From contig NZ_PYAW01000005.1 of NCBI RefSeq assembly GCF_003014755.1, positions 124,001-188,000 of the forward strand: a DNA stretch of 64,000 nt. The letters run 5' to 3'. This DNA is from Chitinophaga niastensis (GTDB lineage Bacteria > Bacteroidota > Bacteroidia > Chitinophagales > Chitinophagaceae). The position numbers and the translations under genes were made by a program. The notes beneath the pieces are model-generated. The model made no database searches. It was not told the DNA's origin and saw only the letters and a list, made by a program, of their open reading frames with translations. Of the stretch, positions 19,648 to 28,502 are shown in pieces (position 1 is the first letter of the stretch; the number at the start of each line of letters is the position of its first letter).

Positions 19648-20844
19648 CTATGGCTGGATAATAATCCTGTTGCCATTTTCAATTCTATATTTAATCCTTG
19701 TTTTACTTAAACCCTTTAGTACCTGCGAGAGGGTAAGGCTCCTGCCAATTTCTCCGGTAAATTCCCGTTGAGGAATAGCTCCCTCATATTTTACTTCTAC
19801 ATTATACCAACGTGCCAGTTGCCGCATAACAGCAGGCAGGTCTGCATTTTCAAAGGAAAAAAATCCTTCCTTCCAGGCAATGCTTTCCAGTAAATTAACA
19901 TCGTTAATTACCTGGATGCGGGATGACTGTGGTGTCACCCTGGCTTGCTGACCTGGTTTAAGTGTTAGTTGCTGGTTATTTGCATGGATACGCACAGCAC
20001 CTTCTAACAGCGTGGTGCTGATTGCTGCCTCATCTTTATAGGCATTAATATTAAAGTTCGTGCCCAGTACTTCTATGGCTGTATTACCGGCTTTTACCCT
20101 GAAAGGCATTTTTTCATTCTTTGCCACTTCAAAGTAAGCTTCACCGGTAATGGAAACGCTTCTTTCATTTCCGGTGAATGCTGTTGGGTAGGTGATGGAT
20201 GATCCGGCATTGAGCCAAACAGCAGATCCGTCAGGTAAAATAAGTTTGAATTGTCCGCCCAGTGGAGTGCTCATCGTATTATACAATACTTTCTCTTCTG
20301 TTCCGCCGGATTCATCATAAGCCAGTTGTCCATTGGCCAGCTTAGTGATCTTTGTATTGCCTTGTTGGGCCAGCAGGCCATTGGTGGCGCTGTCCAGGGT
20401 TATCTGTGATCCGTCGGCCAGTGTCAGGATGGCTTTATTGCTGCCCGGAGCGATATCTTGTATGGGTAACGACGCTATTATGGCGGGCTGCTGGTGTTGT
20501 TGCAACAGGAAGTAAGCACCGGTAGCAGCCAGGAAAATTGTGCAGGCAGCTGCCCACCATTTCCATGGTACAAAACGAATGCGTCGTCCGTAAACGGTAG
20601 GTTCGGCTGGTATTTGTTTATCCGTTGCCAGTATTTCTTTTACTGCTGCCTGCCAGTATGCCTGGTCATATACATCAGTGTCCATTGCAGGACCGGCTGA
20701 TGCGTGGAAGGCATCTATCTGCGCAATGATTTCACCGGAATCATCGCCCTGAATCATTGACAGCAGCTCCTGGTATTCGGCACTGTCAGCCTGGCGCTGA
20801 CGCGCCCGCGTTAATAAGTATTTCAGTCTTTCGGTATCTGGCAA
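19648..20844 (-). CDS. FecR family anti-sigma regulator
   Basis: The 398-residue protein has a cytoplasmic N-terminal helical part (about 1-90), one membrane helix (about 93-113), a periplasmic FecR domain (about 185-285, with STPLGGQFKLILPDGSAVWLNAGSS and GEAYFEVAKN) and a C-terminal DUF4974 secretin-like domain (about 325-396). It should hold the ECF sigma factor encoded upstream at the membrane until the SusC STN domain signals substrate uptake. No ATG precedes the conserved N-terminus in frame; the likely start is the TTG at 20842-20844. The gene lies between the sigma gene and SusC, the classical order. Confidence 0.93.
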   Translation of the reverse strand: MPDTERLKYLLTRARQRQADSAEYQELLSMIQGDDSGEIIAQIDAFHASAGPAMDTDVYDQAYWQAAVKEILATDKQIPAEPTVYGRRIRFVPWKWWAAACTIFLAATGAYFLLQQHQQPAIIASLPIQDIAPGSNKAILTLADGSQITLDSATNGLLAQQGNTKITKLANGQLAYDESGGTEEKVLYNTMSTPLGGQFKLILPDGSAVWLNAGSSITYPTAFTGNERSVSITGEAYFEVAKNEKMPFRVKAGNTAIEVLGTNFNINAYKDEAAISTTLLEGAVRIHANNQQLTLKPGQQARVTPQSSRIQVINDVNLLESIAWKEGFFSFENADLPAVMRQLARWYNVEVKYEGAIPQREFTGEIGRSLTLSQVLKGLSKTRIKYRIENGNRIIIQP

Positions 20845-20967
20845 TGACGTGGTTTTAATAGATCCGGTATACAGTTGATAACGTTGGAACGACTGCCTCC
20901 CTCAGGAAGGCCGCTGCATATACGTACCGCCACCGGACAAATAGTACCTATTGACCTGAAAAAAAAT

Positions 20968-21567
20968 TTAAGAAAAATATAACAGGTAGCTGAACAACAG
21001 CATTAACGGGAGAATAATACCATGTCCGATAAGGTATTCCCTGATGGATTTAAGTGAGCGGACCAGCGAATTTTTAACGGTTTGCGGAGATAATTCCAGC
21101 TGACTGGCGATTTCTGCAATCTTCAGCTCTGTTTCCCGGCTAAGCAGGTAAATCTTTTTGGCCTGTGGTGGTAATTGATGAATGGCTTGTCTCACCAGCC
21201 CTGCCGTCTCGGAAAAGGAGAGGTTCTCTTCTGTGAGGTTGGAATAGTCGGGGTTTTCCCGGGTAATGATATTACTGGCTTTATTTCTGACCCCCTGTCT
21301 TTGCAACCAGGTATAACAGCGATGGTACACCATCTTAAAGATCCAGTTATGGGGTGCTACCACCTCAATGAGCTTTTCACGACTCATCCATATACCCAGG
21401 AATATTTCCTGGATAATGTCTTTCTCAGGCCCTTCTACCTGGATGATCCGGGCAATAACAGGCTTTATCTTAGGAACATACAGATGGAATAATGCCTCAA
21501 ATGCAGATTCATCCCCCTGCGCAATTTGGTGGAAAAGCGCCGTTTCATGTCCTGTATTATTATGCAT
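20968..21567 (-). CDS. ECF RNA polymerase sigma factor (PUL regulator)
   Basis: This is a 199-residue sigma-70 of the ECF class, started at the ATG at 21565-21567. Region 2 covers about residues 15-85 (DIIQEIFLGIWMSRE) and region 4 about 115-175 (LPPQAKKIYLLSRETELKIAEIASQLELS, then a helix-turn-helix TVKNSLVRSLKSI). It should direct transcription of the SusC/SusD/GH2 genes downstream. The protein ends with a hydrophobic tail of about 18 residues (IILPLMLLFSYLLYFS), long enough to touch or enter the membrane, a trait seen in several Bacteroidota ECF factors. A TTG start 30 bases upstream is possible. Confidence 0.93.
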   Translation of the reverse strand: MHNNTGHETALFHQIAQGDESAFEALFHLYVPKIKPVIARIIQVEGPEKDIIQEIFLGIWMSREKLIEVVAPHNWIFKMVYHRCYTWLQRQGVRNKASNIITRENPDYSNLTEENLSFSETAGLVRQAIHQLPPQAKKIYLLSRETELKIAEIASQLELSPQTVKNSLVRSLKSIREYLIGHGIILPLMLLFSYLLYFS

Positions 21568-21807
21568 CCCCTTTAAGTCCTGTTCACTCACAATCAAATA
21601 CTCTTTGATTACCGGAAGTTTATAAATAAAAAATCGGAATACCGGTAAATACCGGGGCTGTAAAGTACAAAAAATATAGTAGCCAGTGAAAACAGCAGCT
21701 AAAAGCGATCAGCTAAAGATTAAAACAGATGATATTGTTTATCATTCATTGACACTTTTATTACCCTGGAAGAATTGAAAAAAGAGATGATGAAAGAAAT
21801 AAGTAGC

Positions 21808-22506
21808 TTACCGCACAATTGCTGCTATTACTACTTCCCGGAAGTTCCTGCTCACCGGAACCTGGTGTTTCCTGATATGCAAAAGGTTGCCCTCAATACG
21901 CTCTACTTTATCCAGCGCTGCAATGTAAGATTTGTGTGTTTGCATGAACTGACGCGCAGGCAGCTTTTCCAGGAAAGATCTAAGGGTCGCATGGGTGATC
22001 ACTTTTCTATCTTCCAGGTGAATAATCACATAATTTTCCAATCCCTCTATAAATAAAATGTTGGAGAAGATGATCTTTTCTAATTTACCATCTGCCTTAA
22101 CAAACAGGTAGGATGCTTCCGGTGCCTGTTCCCGCTTGCTTTGGAAGTATTCATAAGCTTTGTTGGACGCTTTTAAAAAGCGCTCAAAAGAGATGGGTTT
22201 GAGCAGGTAATCCAATATATCCAGTTCAAAGCCGCGGATGGCATATTGTTCAAAGGCAGTTGTAAAGACAACCTTAGGCGGTTCCCGCAATGTGCTTAAA
22301 AATTCGATGCCACTTATATGCGGCATCTGGATATCCAGGAATAGCAAGTCTACGGGTTGCTGTTGCAATTGCCGGCCCAGTTGCAGACCATCCTCGCAAA
22401 CGCTTTTGAGTTCCAGAAAATCCACTTTTTCTACGTACCCCTGTAACCCTTTCCTGGCAAAGGGTTCGTCATCGGTGATAATACAGCTAATTTTAGGATG
22501 CGTCAT
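21808..22506 (-). CDS. LytTR family response regulator
   Basis: The 232-residue protein has a receiver domain (about 1-120) with the acidic pair Asp12/Asp13, phospho-acceptor Asp58 in LLFLDIQMP and Lys103 in LLKPISF, followed by a LytTR DNA-binding domain (about 130-230). It should be activated by the histidine kinase encoded immediately upstream, whose stop codon overlaps this gene by 14 bases. LytTR regulators commonly control surface, autolysis or polysaccharide genes in Bacteroidota. The direct target cannot be read here; the acyltransferase gene in the same operon is a natural candidate. Confidence 0.94.
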   Translation of the reverse strand: MTHPKISCIITDDEPFARKGLQGYVEKVDFLELKSVCEDGLQLGRQLQQQPVDLLFLDIQMPHISGIEFLSTLREPPKVVFTTAFEQYAIRGFELDILDYLLKPISFERFLKASNKAYEYFQSKREQAPEASYLFVKADGKLEKIIFSNILFIEGLENYVIIHLEDRKVITHATLRSFLEKLPARQFMQTHKSYIAALDKVERIEGNLLHIRKHQVPVSRNFREVVIAAIVR

Positions 22507-23536
22507 TTGTTATTTCCAATTGAAGTGCTGCAATAAATAAATGATCCTGCCGGCTGGCTGTAAACCGGTGTTTACCGGGATACAGCAGTTGCAGTCTTCG
22601 TTGTAAGTTTTCGAGCCCGATGCCTGCTCCATTTTCCTTTACAGGTATCATGGCGTGCAATGAATTGCTGACAGCCAGGATGATATCATTCCCCTGCAGC
22701 GCTAATTTAATGTGTAGCTGGTAATCGCCCCCCACATATTTAAAAGCATTTTCGATCAGGGGCAAAAATAGTAAAGGATATACGCGTTGCTGCTGTAGCC
22801 TGTCATCTATCTCCACTGCCAGCGCTAATTGTGTACTGCTTCTTATTTTTTGTATGTCTACATAATTATTTAAGTAATCTATTTCCTGGATGACCGGCAC
22901 CTGTTGTTGCTGGTCATATAGCTGATAGCGCAGCAACTCAGAGAATTTTTCCAATGTCTTTTTTGCGCCATCCACATCTTCATCCATCTGGAAATAAACC
23001 GTATTGATGGCATTAAATAAAAAGTGCGGGTGGTATTGTGCTTTCAGGAATTTAAGTTCTGTTTCAAGCTGTTCATTTGTGACCCTTTCCAGTTGTATCC
23101 TGTTATCTACATAAGCGTTCAGGAATTGGCTACTACGAGCGATACCGTAATAAATGACCGCATACAGCATCGGGATTACATTAATGTCCGCCAGATCTCC
23201 CCATGACAGGCCGTCATCTGTGAGGGCAGCCATGGGGGTAAAGACCAGGTTCTGCAGCGCTAAATTTATCAGTATCAGCCATCCCAGCTCTTTAACAATC
23301 CTGCCATAGTATATATTTAATACCTGTTGTTGCCGGTCAAAGTACCGCAATAAGCGTGTAAAAAGAAAAATTTCTACGTAACCAATAAATATGCTAATAG
23401 CTATCTCCAGGGCATTTAAAGTCCAGGGGCGCTCCCAGAACTTTATCTGGGCTACACTGTCATTCAGCAGCCTTATGGTCAGGTAAACTGTTAATCCATA
23501 AATGGCCGGGAAAATAAATTTCATGAAAAATTTCAT
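22493..23536 (-). CDS. LytS-type sensor histidine kinase
   Basis: The 347-residue kinase has four predicted membrane helices in its first 140 residues, a short helical linker, and the LytS-type dimerisation motif YHPHFLFNAINT (His171 as the likely phospho-acceptor). An HATPase domain follows, with LPLIENAFKYV (N-box) and GAGIGLENLQRRL (G-box). There is no large extracytoplasmic domain, so it probably senses a membrane or intramembrane signal. It overlaps the response regulator gene by 14 bases and follows the acyltransferase stop by 18 bases, so the three form one operon. Confidence 0.94.
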   Translation of the reverse strand: MKFFMKFIFPAIYGLTVYLTIRLLNDSVAQIKFWERPWTLNALEIAISIFIGYVEIFLFTRLLRYFDRQQQVLNIYYGRIVKELGWLILINLALQNLVFTPMAALTDDGLSWGDLADINVIPMLYAVIYYGIARSSQFLNAYVDNRIQLERVTNEQLETELKFLKAQYHPHFLFNAINTVYFQMDEDVDGAKKTLEKFSELLRYQLYDQQQQVPVIQEIDYLNNYVDIQKIRSSTQLALAVEIDDRLQQQRVYPLLFLPLIENAFKYVGGDYQLHIKLALQGNDIILAVSNSLHAMIPVKENGAGIGLENLQRRLQLLYPGKHRFTASRQDHLFIAALQLEITNDAS

Positions 23537-23554
23537 AGCCTTAAATTACACATT

Positions 23555-24769
23555 TCAGGTAGAAAGAACGACAGGTTGATGCACATCTTCCGGTTGCCTT
23601 ACGGTACGCCGGGCTGTTTTTTCTTTTGGCTTCATCCCAAAGAGGAACCGGGTAAGGGCATAAGGCCTTATAAACAGGTGATAGATGCCCATTGTTATAA
23701 AGAATGTCACCACTACGGTAAATAAGTATTTGGATAAAATGCTTTCATTGGGCACCCGCACAATGTAATAAACCAGTATCACAATTACCGTTTGATGCAA
23801 AATATAGAAAGGATATACCGCCTGATTCAGGTAGCCAAGTACTTTGTGAGGGCGGTTCAGGTACCTTTTTCCATAACCTACCAGCGCTAATACCCAGCTC
23901 CAGCCTATGAGTGATCTTAACATCCTGAGCGTATATAAAGTATATGTTTTTAGTGTCGGATCTGTAAAGAATCTGAGCTCATGATCGTTCCATTGCAGAT
24001 AATTGATCAGTAACAAACTTACAAAACCAATTGTCAGTGCAAAACGGCGGTTGCGTTCTAAACTATCCAGCAGCTTTGGTTGTGCCACACAAATAAACCC
24101 TGCTAATAAAAAGAACAGCCAATAAAAAAAGTAACAACCATCATGCACAAGATCATTTGTTTCAGGGAATTGCCTGCTAAGTAATGTGTACCACACAATA
24201 CCAGGGAGCATCAGCCAGTAAATCCGTTTGCCCCGCGCGAGTGCCACTAATTTTTCCTTAAACTGTATGCTTTTGGGTGATGCTACCCAGGCAAAGAACG
24301 GTGCCAGCAGCAAGTCGTAGAGGAACATGTATAAGATGAACCACAGGTGATGCCAGCTGAAGTTGCCTTTGGGATAAGGTACAAATTCCAATACCCTGGG
24401 ATAAAACTGCCAGAAATTACCGTGAAAATTTTGTGTAAGCCGTTCCATATAAACCTGGGGAGGAACAATAACAAACATGCAAAACACCAACGGAATAAAA
24501 AGCCTTCTGCATCTTAAACCGATGAAAGACCACCCTGACCTGTGTTGCATCATATAGTAACTAACTGTTCCCGAAACAAAGAAAAGGAGCGGCATGCGGA
24601 ATAAATGCATAAAATGATTAAATACCCCTATGAGATCACTGGTTTCGTGATTTTTAATATGCCAATCATCCTCAGCAACAAAGGGCATAGCAGAATGAAA
24701 GAATAATACTCCCAGAATCGAAAATATTCTTAGCCAGTCGAGGTAAATTTGGCGTTTGGTTGTTTCCAT
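23555..24769 (-). CDS. Acyltransferase family 3 membrane protein (OpgC-like)
   Basis: This 404-residue integral membrane protein has about 10 helices. It opens with RQIYLDWLRIFSILGVLFFHSAMPF, where Arg and the His of FFHS match the acyltransferase-3 active-site pattern, followed by FRMPLLFFVSGT. These enzymes move acyl groups (acetyl or succinyl) across the membrane onto surface glycans or lipids. It is first in an operon with a LytS/LytTR two-component system, which suggests regulated modification of the cell envelope. The acceptor is unknown. Confidence 0.88.
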   Translation of the reverse strand: METTKRQIYLDWLRIFSILGVLFFHSAMPFVAEDDWHIKNHETSDLIGVFNHFMHLFRMPLLFFVSGTVSYYMMQHRSGWSFIGLRCRRLFIPLVFCMFVIVPPQVYMERLTQNFHGNFWQFYPRVLEFVPYPKGNFSWHHLWFILYMFLYDLLLAPFFAWVASPKSIQFKEKLVALARGKRIYWLMLPGIVWYTLLSRQFPETNDLVHDGCYFFYWLFFLLAGFICVAQPKLLDSLERNRRFALTIGFVSLLLINYLQWNDHELRFFTDPTLKTYTLYTLRMLRSLIGWSWVLALVGYGKRYLNRPHKVLGYLNQAVYPFYILHQTVIVILVYYIVRVPNESILSKYLFTVVVTFFITMGIYHLFIRPYALTRFLFGMKPKEKTARRTVRQPEDVHQPVVLST

Positions 24770-24891
24770 GGCGCTTTTTTATGTAAAGAAAGCAGACCTG
24801 CCCGGCCCGGAAAAAGGTTTTTGACAACAAGCAGCATTTCTGTGACCACGGGAATTTTTGAAGGTATCGTAAGCTGTTATAAACCCCGAAA

Positions 24892-24943
24892 GCCACTTTC
24901 CCAATAGGTTAGAGAATTTTCTCTAACCTATTGGGAAAGTGGC
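24892..24943. repeat. 52-bp near-perfect palindrome
   Basis: Bases 24892-24916 (starting GCCACTTTCCC) are the exact reverse complement of 24919-24943 (ending GGGAAAGTGGC), with only two bases at the centre. A 25-bp perfect stem without a T-tract is longer than usual terminators. It lies between the stop of the membrane protein gene (25048) and the acyltransferase start (24769), both on the minus strand, so it may end the first transcript or be a mobile hairpin element. Nothing else is seen in 24770-25047. Confidence 0.85.
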
Positions 24944-25047
24944 AATGATAGGCGGATTATCCAATTCATTTCTCGACTCAAAATGGCTCCTTACTTTATC
25001 ACTAATCTCTTTATAGCCATAATAGCGCCTACATGCAATCTAATATT

Positions 25048-25779
25048 TTACGTAGTCTTTATTTGCTGTAATTTTCTGAAAATTACAGTGTGTAAAAACA
25101 ATATTGTCGCCGGGGCAAATGCAGGGAACCACACAAATGGGAATATTGTCATTTCCAGAGCTCCACGCTCACCACTGCTGATGGATTTTATTGTAGTAAT
25201 AACCGCAATAATAAGCAGCGAAACAATGTCCAGTATTCCAAAAATGTTCCAGGCATAAACTGCTTTTATGCTCCATGATTTCCCTTTTGAAACCATTTTG
25301 GCTAGAGGCAAAGCCAGAAGCGCCGTAATAATATCCCCTATTCCTGATGAAAAAGCAAGTCCGGCAGGAAGCAAGTGATAGCAATAAAGAATAATGAAGA
25401 ACGCGCCAACAAGCCGAAATACATGAATAGCGATCAGGGATTCCAATGTAATTGACCGGAGTAATTTTTTGAATAATCTTGTATTTCCGATAATTACAAA
25501 TAGTATAATAGCCAATGGTATAGTAGTAAAAACAACTATTTTAGGCGGTATTGAGTTGATGTAAAACACACCTTTTAAAGATAATATTGAAACATAAGCG
25601 AAGTAAATGATATAAAAACCAAAAATACTGAATTGGATATTTCTTGATCTGTCCGCAGTCATACCGGCGTTGAGGGCCGCCTGTTTTACCGGGTTTGCGA
25701 TGAGCGCAATACAATAGAGAAAACTTGGGATGAATAGAACTATAACCCATAGGGGTATAGTTGATATGTAGCTTGCCAT
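25048..25779 (-). CDS. Hypothetical multi-pass membrane protein
   Basis: I do not recognise a named family. The 243-residue protein has about seven hydrophobic segments (around 9-29, 50-70, 82-98, 114-134, 139-159, 176-194 and 210-230) and a polar C-terminal end (RKLQQIKTT), so it is an inner-membrane protein. No catalytic or transport motif is clear. The gene starts 83 bases downstream of a Crp-type regulator on the same strand, which suggests co-transcription or joint regulation. Confidence 0.75.
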   Translation of the reverse strand: MASYISTIPLWVIVLFIPSFLYCIALIANPVKQAALNAGMTADRSRNIQFSIFGFYIIYFAYVSILSLKGVFYINSIPPKIVVFTTIPLAIILFVIIGNTRLFKKLLRSITLESLIAIHVFRLVGAFFIILYCYHLLPAGLAFSSGIGDIITALLALPLAKMVSKGKSWSIKAVYAWNIFGILDIVSLLIIAVITTIKSISSGERGALEMTIFPFVWFPAFAPATILFLHTVIFRKLQQIKTT

Positions 25780-25862
25780 TTTATTTGTTGATTTAATTGA
25801 TAGGACAAAGATAAATCAACTATCCTGGCTTATACTTAGCAAATGGCAAGAAATGAGATGGG

Positions 25863-26444
25863 CTATTTTTTCATAAATTCTTTTCTTATCCTGCTTAATG
25901 AGGTATCGGTTATACCCAGGTAAGTGGCAATGTGTTTTAAAGGCGCATTTTGAAGGATCTCAGGGTTCGAATTAATCAGATCGCCGTAACGCTGTTCTGC
26001 GGTTTCATGCAACATTGACAACATTCTTTGTTTCAGTATACCGAACTGGTTAATGATGTTTAACCGTCCAAATTCACGAAACTCAGGGATTGTGTGGAAG
26101 TTTGTCTGCATATCCTCATAAGTAATATACCACGTTTCGCAATCTGTTAATGCCTGGATATATTCTTTTGAAGGTATCCTTTTAAAGAATGATAGAAGAT
26201 CACTGGCTTGAATTTTTTTTGAATAAAATGCGGTTGTTACATCATTGCCTTCAAGATCATAAGTGTATGACCTCATAATACCTTCTTCAATGAAATGAGA
26301 CTCGTTACAAACGGCGCCTTCTTTCAATAAATACTCGTTCCTGGCAATTTTCCTCTCCTTAAATTTCTCCACTAACTGTTCGGCTTTGCCGGTACTCATT
26401 GGCAATACATTTTGAACAAACTGAATTAAATGATCCTTATTCAT
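25863..26444 (-). CDS. Crp/Fnr family transcriptional regulator
   Basis: The 193-residue protein has a cyclic-nucleotide-binding-like beta roll (about 20-125, with NEYLLKEGAVCNESHFIEEGIMRSY) and a C-terminal helix-turn-helix (about 145-190, ending in LKHIATYLGITDTSLSRIRKEF). This is the short Bacteroidota type, often with no known ligand. The usual cAMP contacts are not evident. It is followed on the same strand by an unknown membrane protein and is divergent from the methyltransferase at 26657; either could be its target. Confidence 0.92.
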   Translation of the reverse strand: MNKDHLIQFVQNVLPMSTGKAEQLVEKFKERKIARNEYLLKEGAVCNESHFIEEGIMRSYTYDLEGNDVTTAFYSKKIQASDLLSFFKRIPSKEYIQALTDCETWYITYEDMQTNFHTIPEFREFGRLNIINQFGILKQRMLSMLHETAEQRYGDLINSNPEILQNAPLKHIATYLGITDTSLSRIRKEFMKK

Positions 26445-26656
26445 ATGTCAATTTATGATGCCTCTCTTTATTAATTAAACTATCATACAAGGCGATAAAA
26501 GTAATAAACGCTGTCAAACTTACGGATTAAAGCTTGTTCTGAGTACATTAGTGTCCCGAAGCGATCAAAATGTCAAAGAACTTTTATATAATCAATTGCA
26601 AATCTGGTAGTTTAAACGGGACGCTACTGATTCAGTATAATTAATAAACCAAGCAC

Positions 26657-27262
26657 ATGAAAAAGAATTCTTCTATCCAGGAACTCCTCGGCCAAACCGA
26701 TATTTACCTCATTGACCAGATCATGAAAGGCCGCTACGATTTTGATCATAAAATCCTTGATGCAGGCTGCGGTACGGGTAGGAATATGCATTGGTTTTTA
26801 CTGAATAATATGGATATCCATGGGGTTGATCTGAATGAGGGTGCTATCAACAGCATTAAAATTAAGTATCCCCATTTTTTGGATAACCATCTGCATATAG
26901 CTGCTGTAGAAAAAATGCCATTTCACGATCATCACTTTGATCATGTAATTAGTAGCGCTGTACTTCATTTTGCCAATTCTACCCTACAATTTCAACATAT
27001 GCTCGCTGAAATGGTCCGTGTATTAAAAAATGGGGGCACTGTGTTTATTAGAATGACTTCCAATATTGGTATAGAAGACAAAGTAGCATTGATAGCAGAT
27101 GGTGTTTATCAAATACCAGATGGTACAAAACGTTTTCTTTTGACCCGATCATTGCTGCATGATTGTATGCAGCAGCTCCACTTATCATTTATAGACCCTT
27201 TGAAAACAGTAAATGTGGATGATATCCGTTGTATGAGTACGCTGGTATTACAAAAGCATTAA
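26657..27262 (+). CDS. Class I SAM-dependent methyltransferase
   Basis: The 201-residue protein has a Rossmann methyltransferase fold. Motif I is ILDAGCGTGRN (about 35-45), an acidic residue follows at the end of strand 2 (GVDLNEG), the DHVISSAVLHF segment is motif IV, and VRVLKNGGTVFIRM is the post-motif III strand. It fits methyltransferase type 11/25 enzymes acting on small molecules. The substrate is unknown. The gene stands alone, divergent from the Crp-type regulator with a 212-base intergenic region in which no clear promoter motif was found. Confidence 0.87.
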   Translation: MKKNSSIQELLGQTDIYLIDQIMKGRYDFDHKILDAGCGTGRNMHWFLLNNMDIHGVDLNEGAINSIKIKYPHFLDNHLHIAAVEKMPFHDHHFDHVISSAVLHFANSTLQFQHMLAEMVRVLKNGGTVFIRMTSNIGIEDKVALIADGVYQIPDGTKRFLLTRSLLHDCMQQLHLSFIDPLKTVNVDDIRCMSTLVLQKH

Positions 27263-27374
27263 AGTCTTTCCAATATCACCGGTTTGCCGCGCCTCACCTC
27301 ATTTTTATAAATAAAGAAAGCAAGATTCGGGTTTTATAGGAGCAGGAGTGAAAATATCTTTGCCAACAGAGATC

Positions 27375-27674
27375 ATGCTTATGATACATCATATAAAATT
27401 AGGAAACACACAGGAGGAGCGGAGAAAGGTACTGAGAACAATGATCAGAGGGGGAGCCGTTTGCCTTGGCGGCTACAAAAAAGCAAAAATATATGGACTA
27501 CTGCGCTGTACCTCCGGCATGCGGATGAAGGCAGAGCATCGTGTTTTTTTCAGGGATGAAGAGGAAGCTATTAAAGAAGGTTATCGTCCCTGCGGGCATT
27601 GCCTGCCGGAAAAATATAAATTATGGAAGGCTGGTCTGGCATGGGCAGGGAATGTACAACCACATAAAAACTAG
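27375..27674 (+). CDS. Ada-like metal-binding domain protein
   Basis: The protein is about 99 residues from the ATG at 27375 (a second ATG at 27381 is equally possible; a GTG lies at 27348). It resembles the zinc-binding N-terminal domain of the Ada DNA-repair protein as a stand-alone unit: a Cys in AVCLGG, LRCTSGMRMKAEHRVFF, and GYRPCGHCLPEKY give four candidate cysteine ligands. In Ada this domain removes methyl groups from DNA phosphotriesters and acts as a switch. Here there is no AraC or methyltransferase part. The stop is four bases before the start of a 2-oxoglutarate oxygenase gene, which points to one operon. Confidence 0.85.
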   Translation: MLMIHHIKLGNTQEERRKVLRTMIRGGAVCLGGYKKAKIYGLLRCTSGMRMKAEHRVFFRDEEEAIKEGYRPCGHCLPEKYKLWKAGLAWAGNVQPHKN

Positions 27675-27678
27675 TATC

Positions 27679-28392
27679 ATGGAAAATATAAGAGAACGCC
27701 TGGATAATAAAAATTGGGCGGCAATAACAGAGGATCTCCATCAGCAGGGTTATACCATCGTTAAAAATGTGCTGGATAAAACAACGTGTGAGGAGTTGAT
27801 AGCAGCGTATAATGCAGATGGCACCTATCGTAAAACCATCAGCATGGAACGTTATCGTTTTGGTATGGGAGAATACAAATATTTCCAATACCCTTTGCCA
27901 GACTTGATTACAGACATCCGGGAAGCCGTGTATGCTAAAATTGCACCAGTGGCTAATACGTGGATGTCGGCGCTGAATATAGCCACGCGCTTTCCACCAA
28001 CACATAAAGAAATGACAAGGCTTTGTCATGATAATGGGCAAACCAAACCTACTATATTGATCCTGAAATACGGAGCCGGTGGCTTCAATACCCTGCACCA
28101 GGATTTGTATGGAGATATTTATTTTCCGATGCAACTGGTACTTTTCCTGAATGAGCCGGAGGAAGATTATACTGGTGGTGAATTTGTACTCACAGAGCAG
28201 ATACCCAGGGCACAATCAAAGGCGAATGTGTTGAAACCCAGGCGTGGTGATATGTTGCTGTTCACAACAAATTTCCGGCCGGTGAAGGGTACCAAAGGAT
28301 ATTACAGGGTAAATATGAAACACGGTGTAAGCCCATTGCATAGTGGTCAGCGCCATACTTTAGGTATTATTTTTCATGATGCCCAATCCTGA
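27679..28392 (+). CDS. 2-oxoglutarate/Fe(II)-dependent oxygenase
   Basis: From the ATG at 27679 the product has 237 residues. The iron triad is visible as HQD (in LHQDLYGD) and a distal His in VNMKHGVSPLHSGQRHTLG, with the Arg of GQRHTLG as the probable 2-oxoglutarate ligand; GGEFVLTE and RRGDMLLF are typical strands of the double-stranded beta helix. It resembles the COG3826-type oxygenases, whose substrate is not established. A longer frame from 27541 overlaps the Ada-like gene and is not conserved. Coupling to an Ada-like zinc protein suggests a role in alkylation damage, which is inference. Confidence 0.87.
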   Translation: MENIRERLDNKNWAAITEDLHQQGYTIVKNVLDKTTCEELIAAYNADGTYRKTISMERYRFGMGEYKYFQYPLPDLITDIREAVYAKIAPVANTWMSALNIATRFPPTHKEMTRLCHDNGQTKPTILILKYGAGGFNTLHQDLYGDIYFPMQLVLFLNEPEEDYTGGEFVLTEQIPRAQSKANVLKPRRGDMLLFTTNFRPVKGTKGYYRVNMKHGVSPLHSGQRHTLGIIFHDAQS

Positions 28393-28502
28393 AAAAATAA
28401 AAAATTAAAAAAAGAAAAAAGGATATTCATAACTTAAAGCATGAAAATTTCAGGCTACAATAAATTATAATCAACCTAAGCCTGGATTAATTATTTTAAT
28501 TT

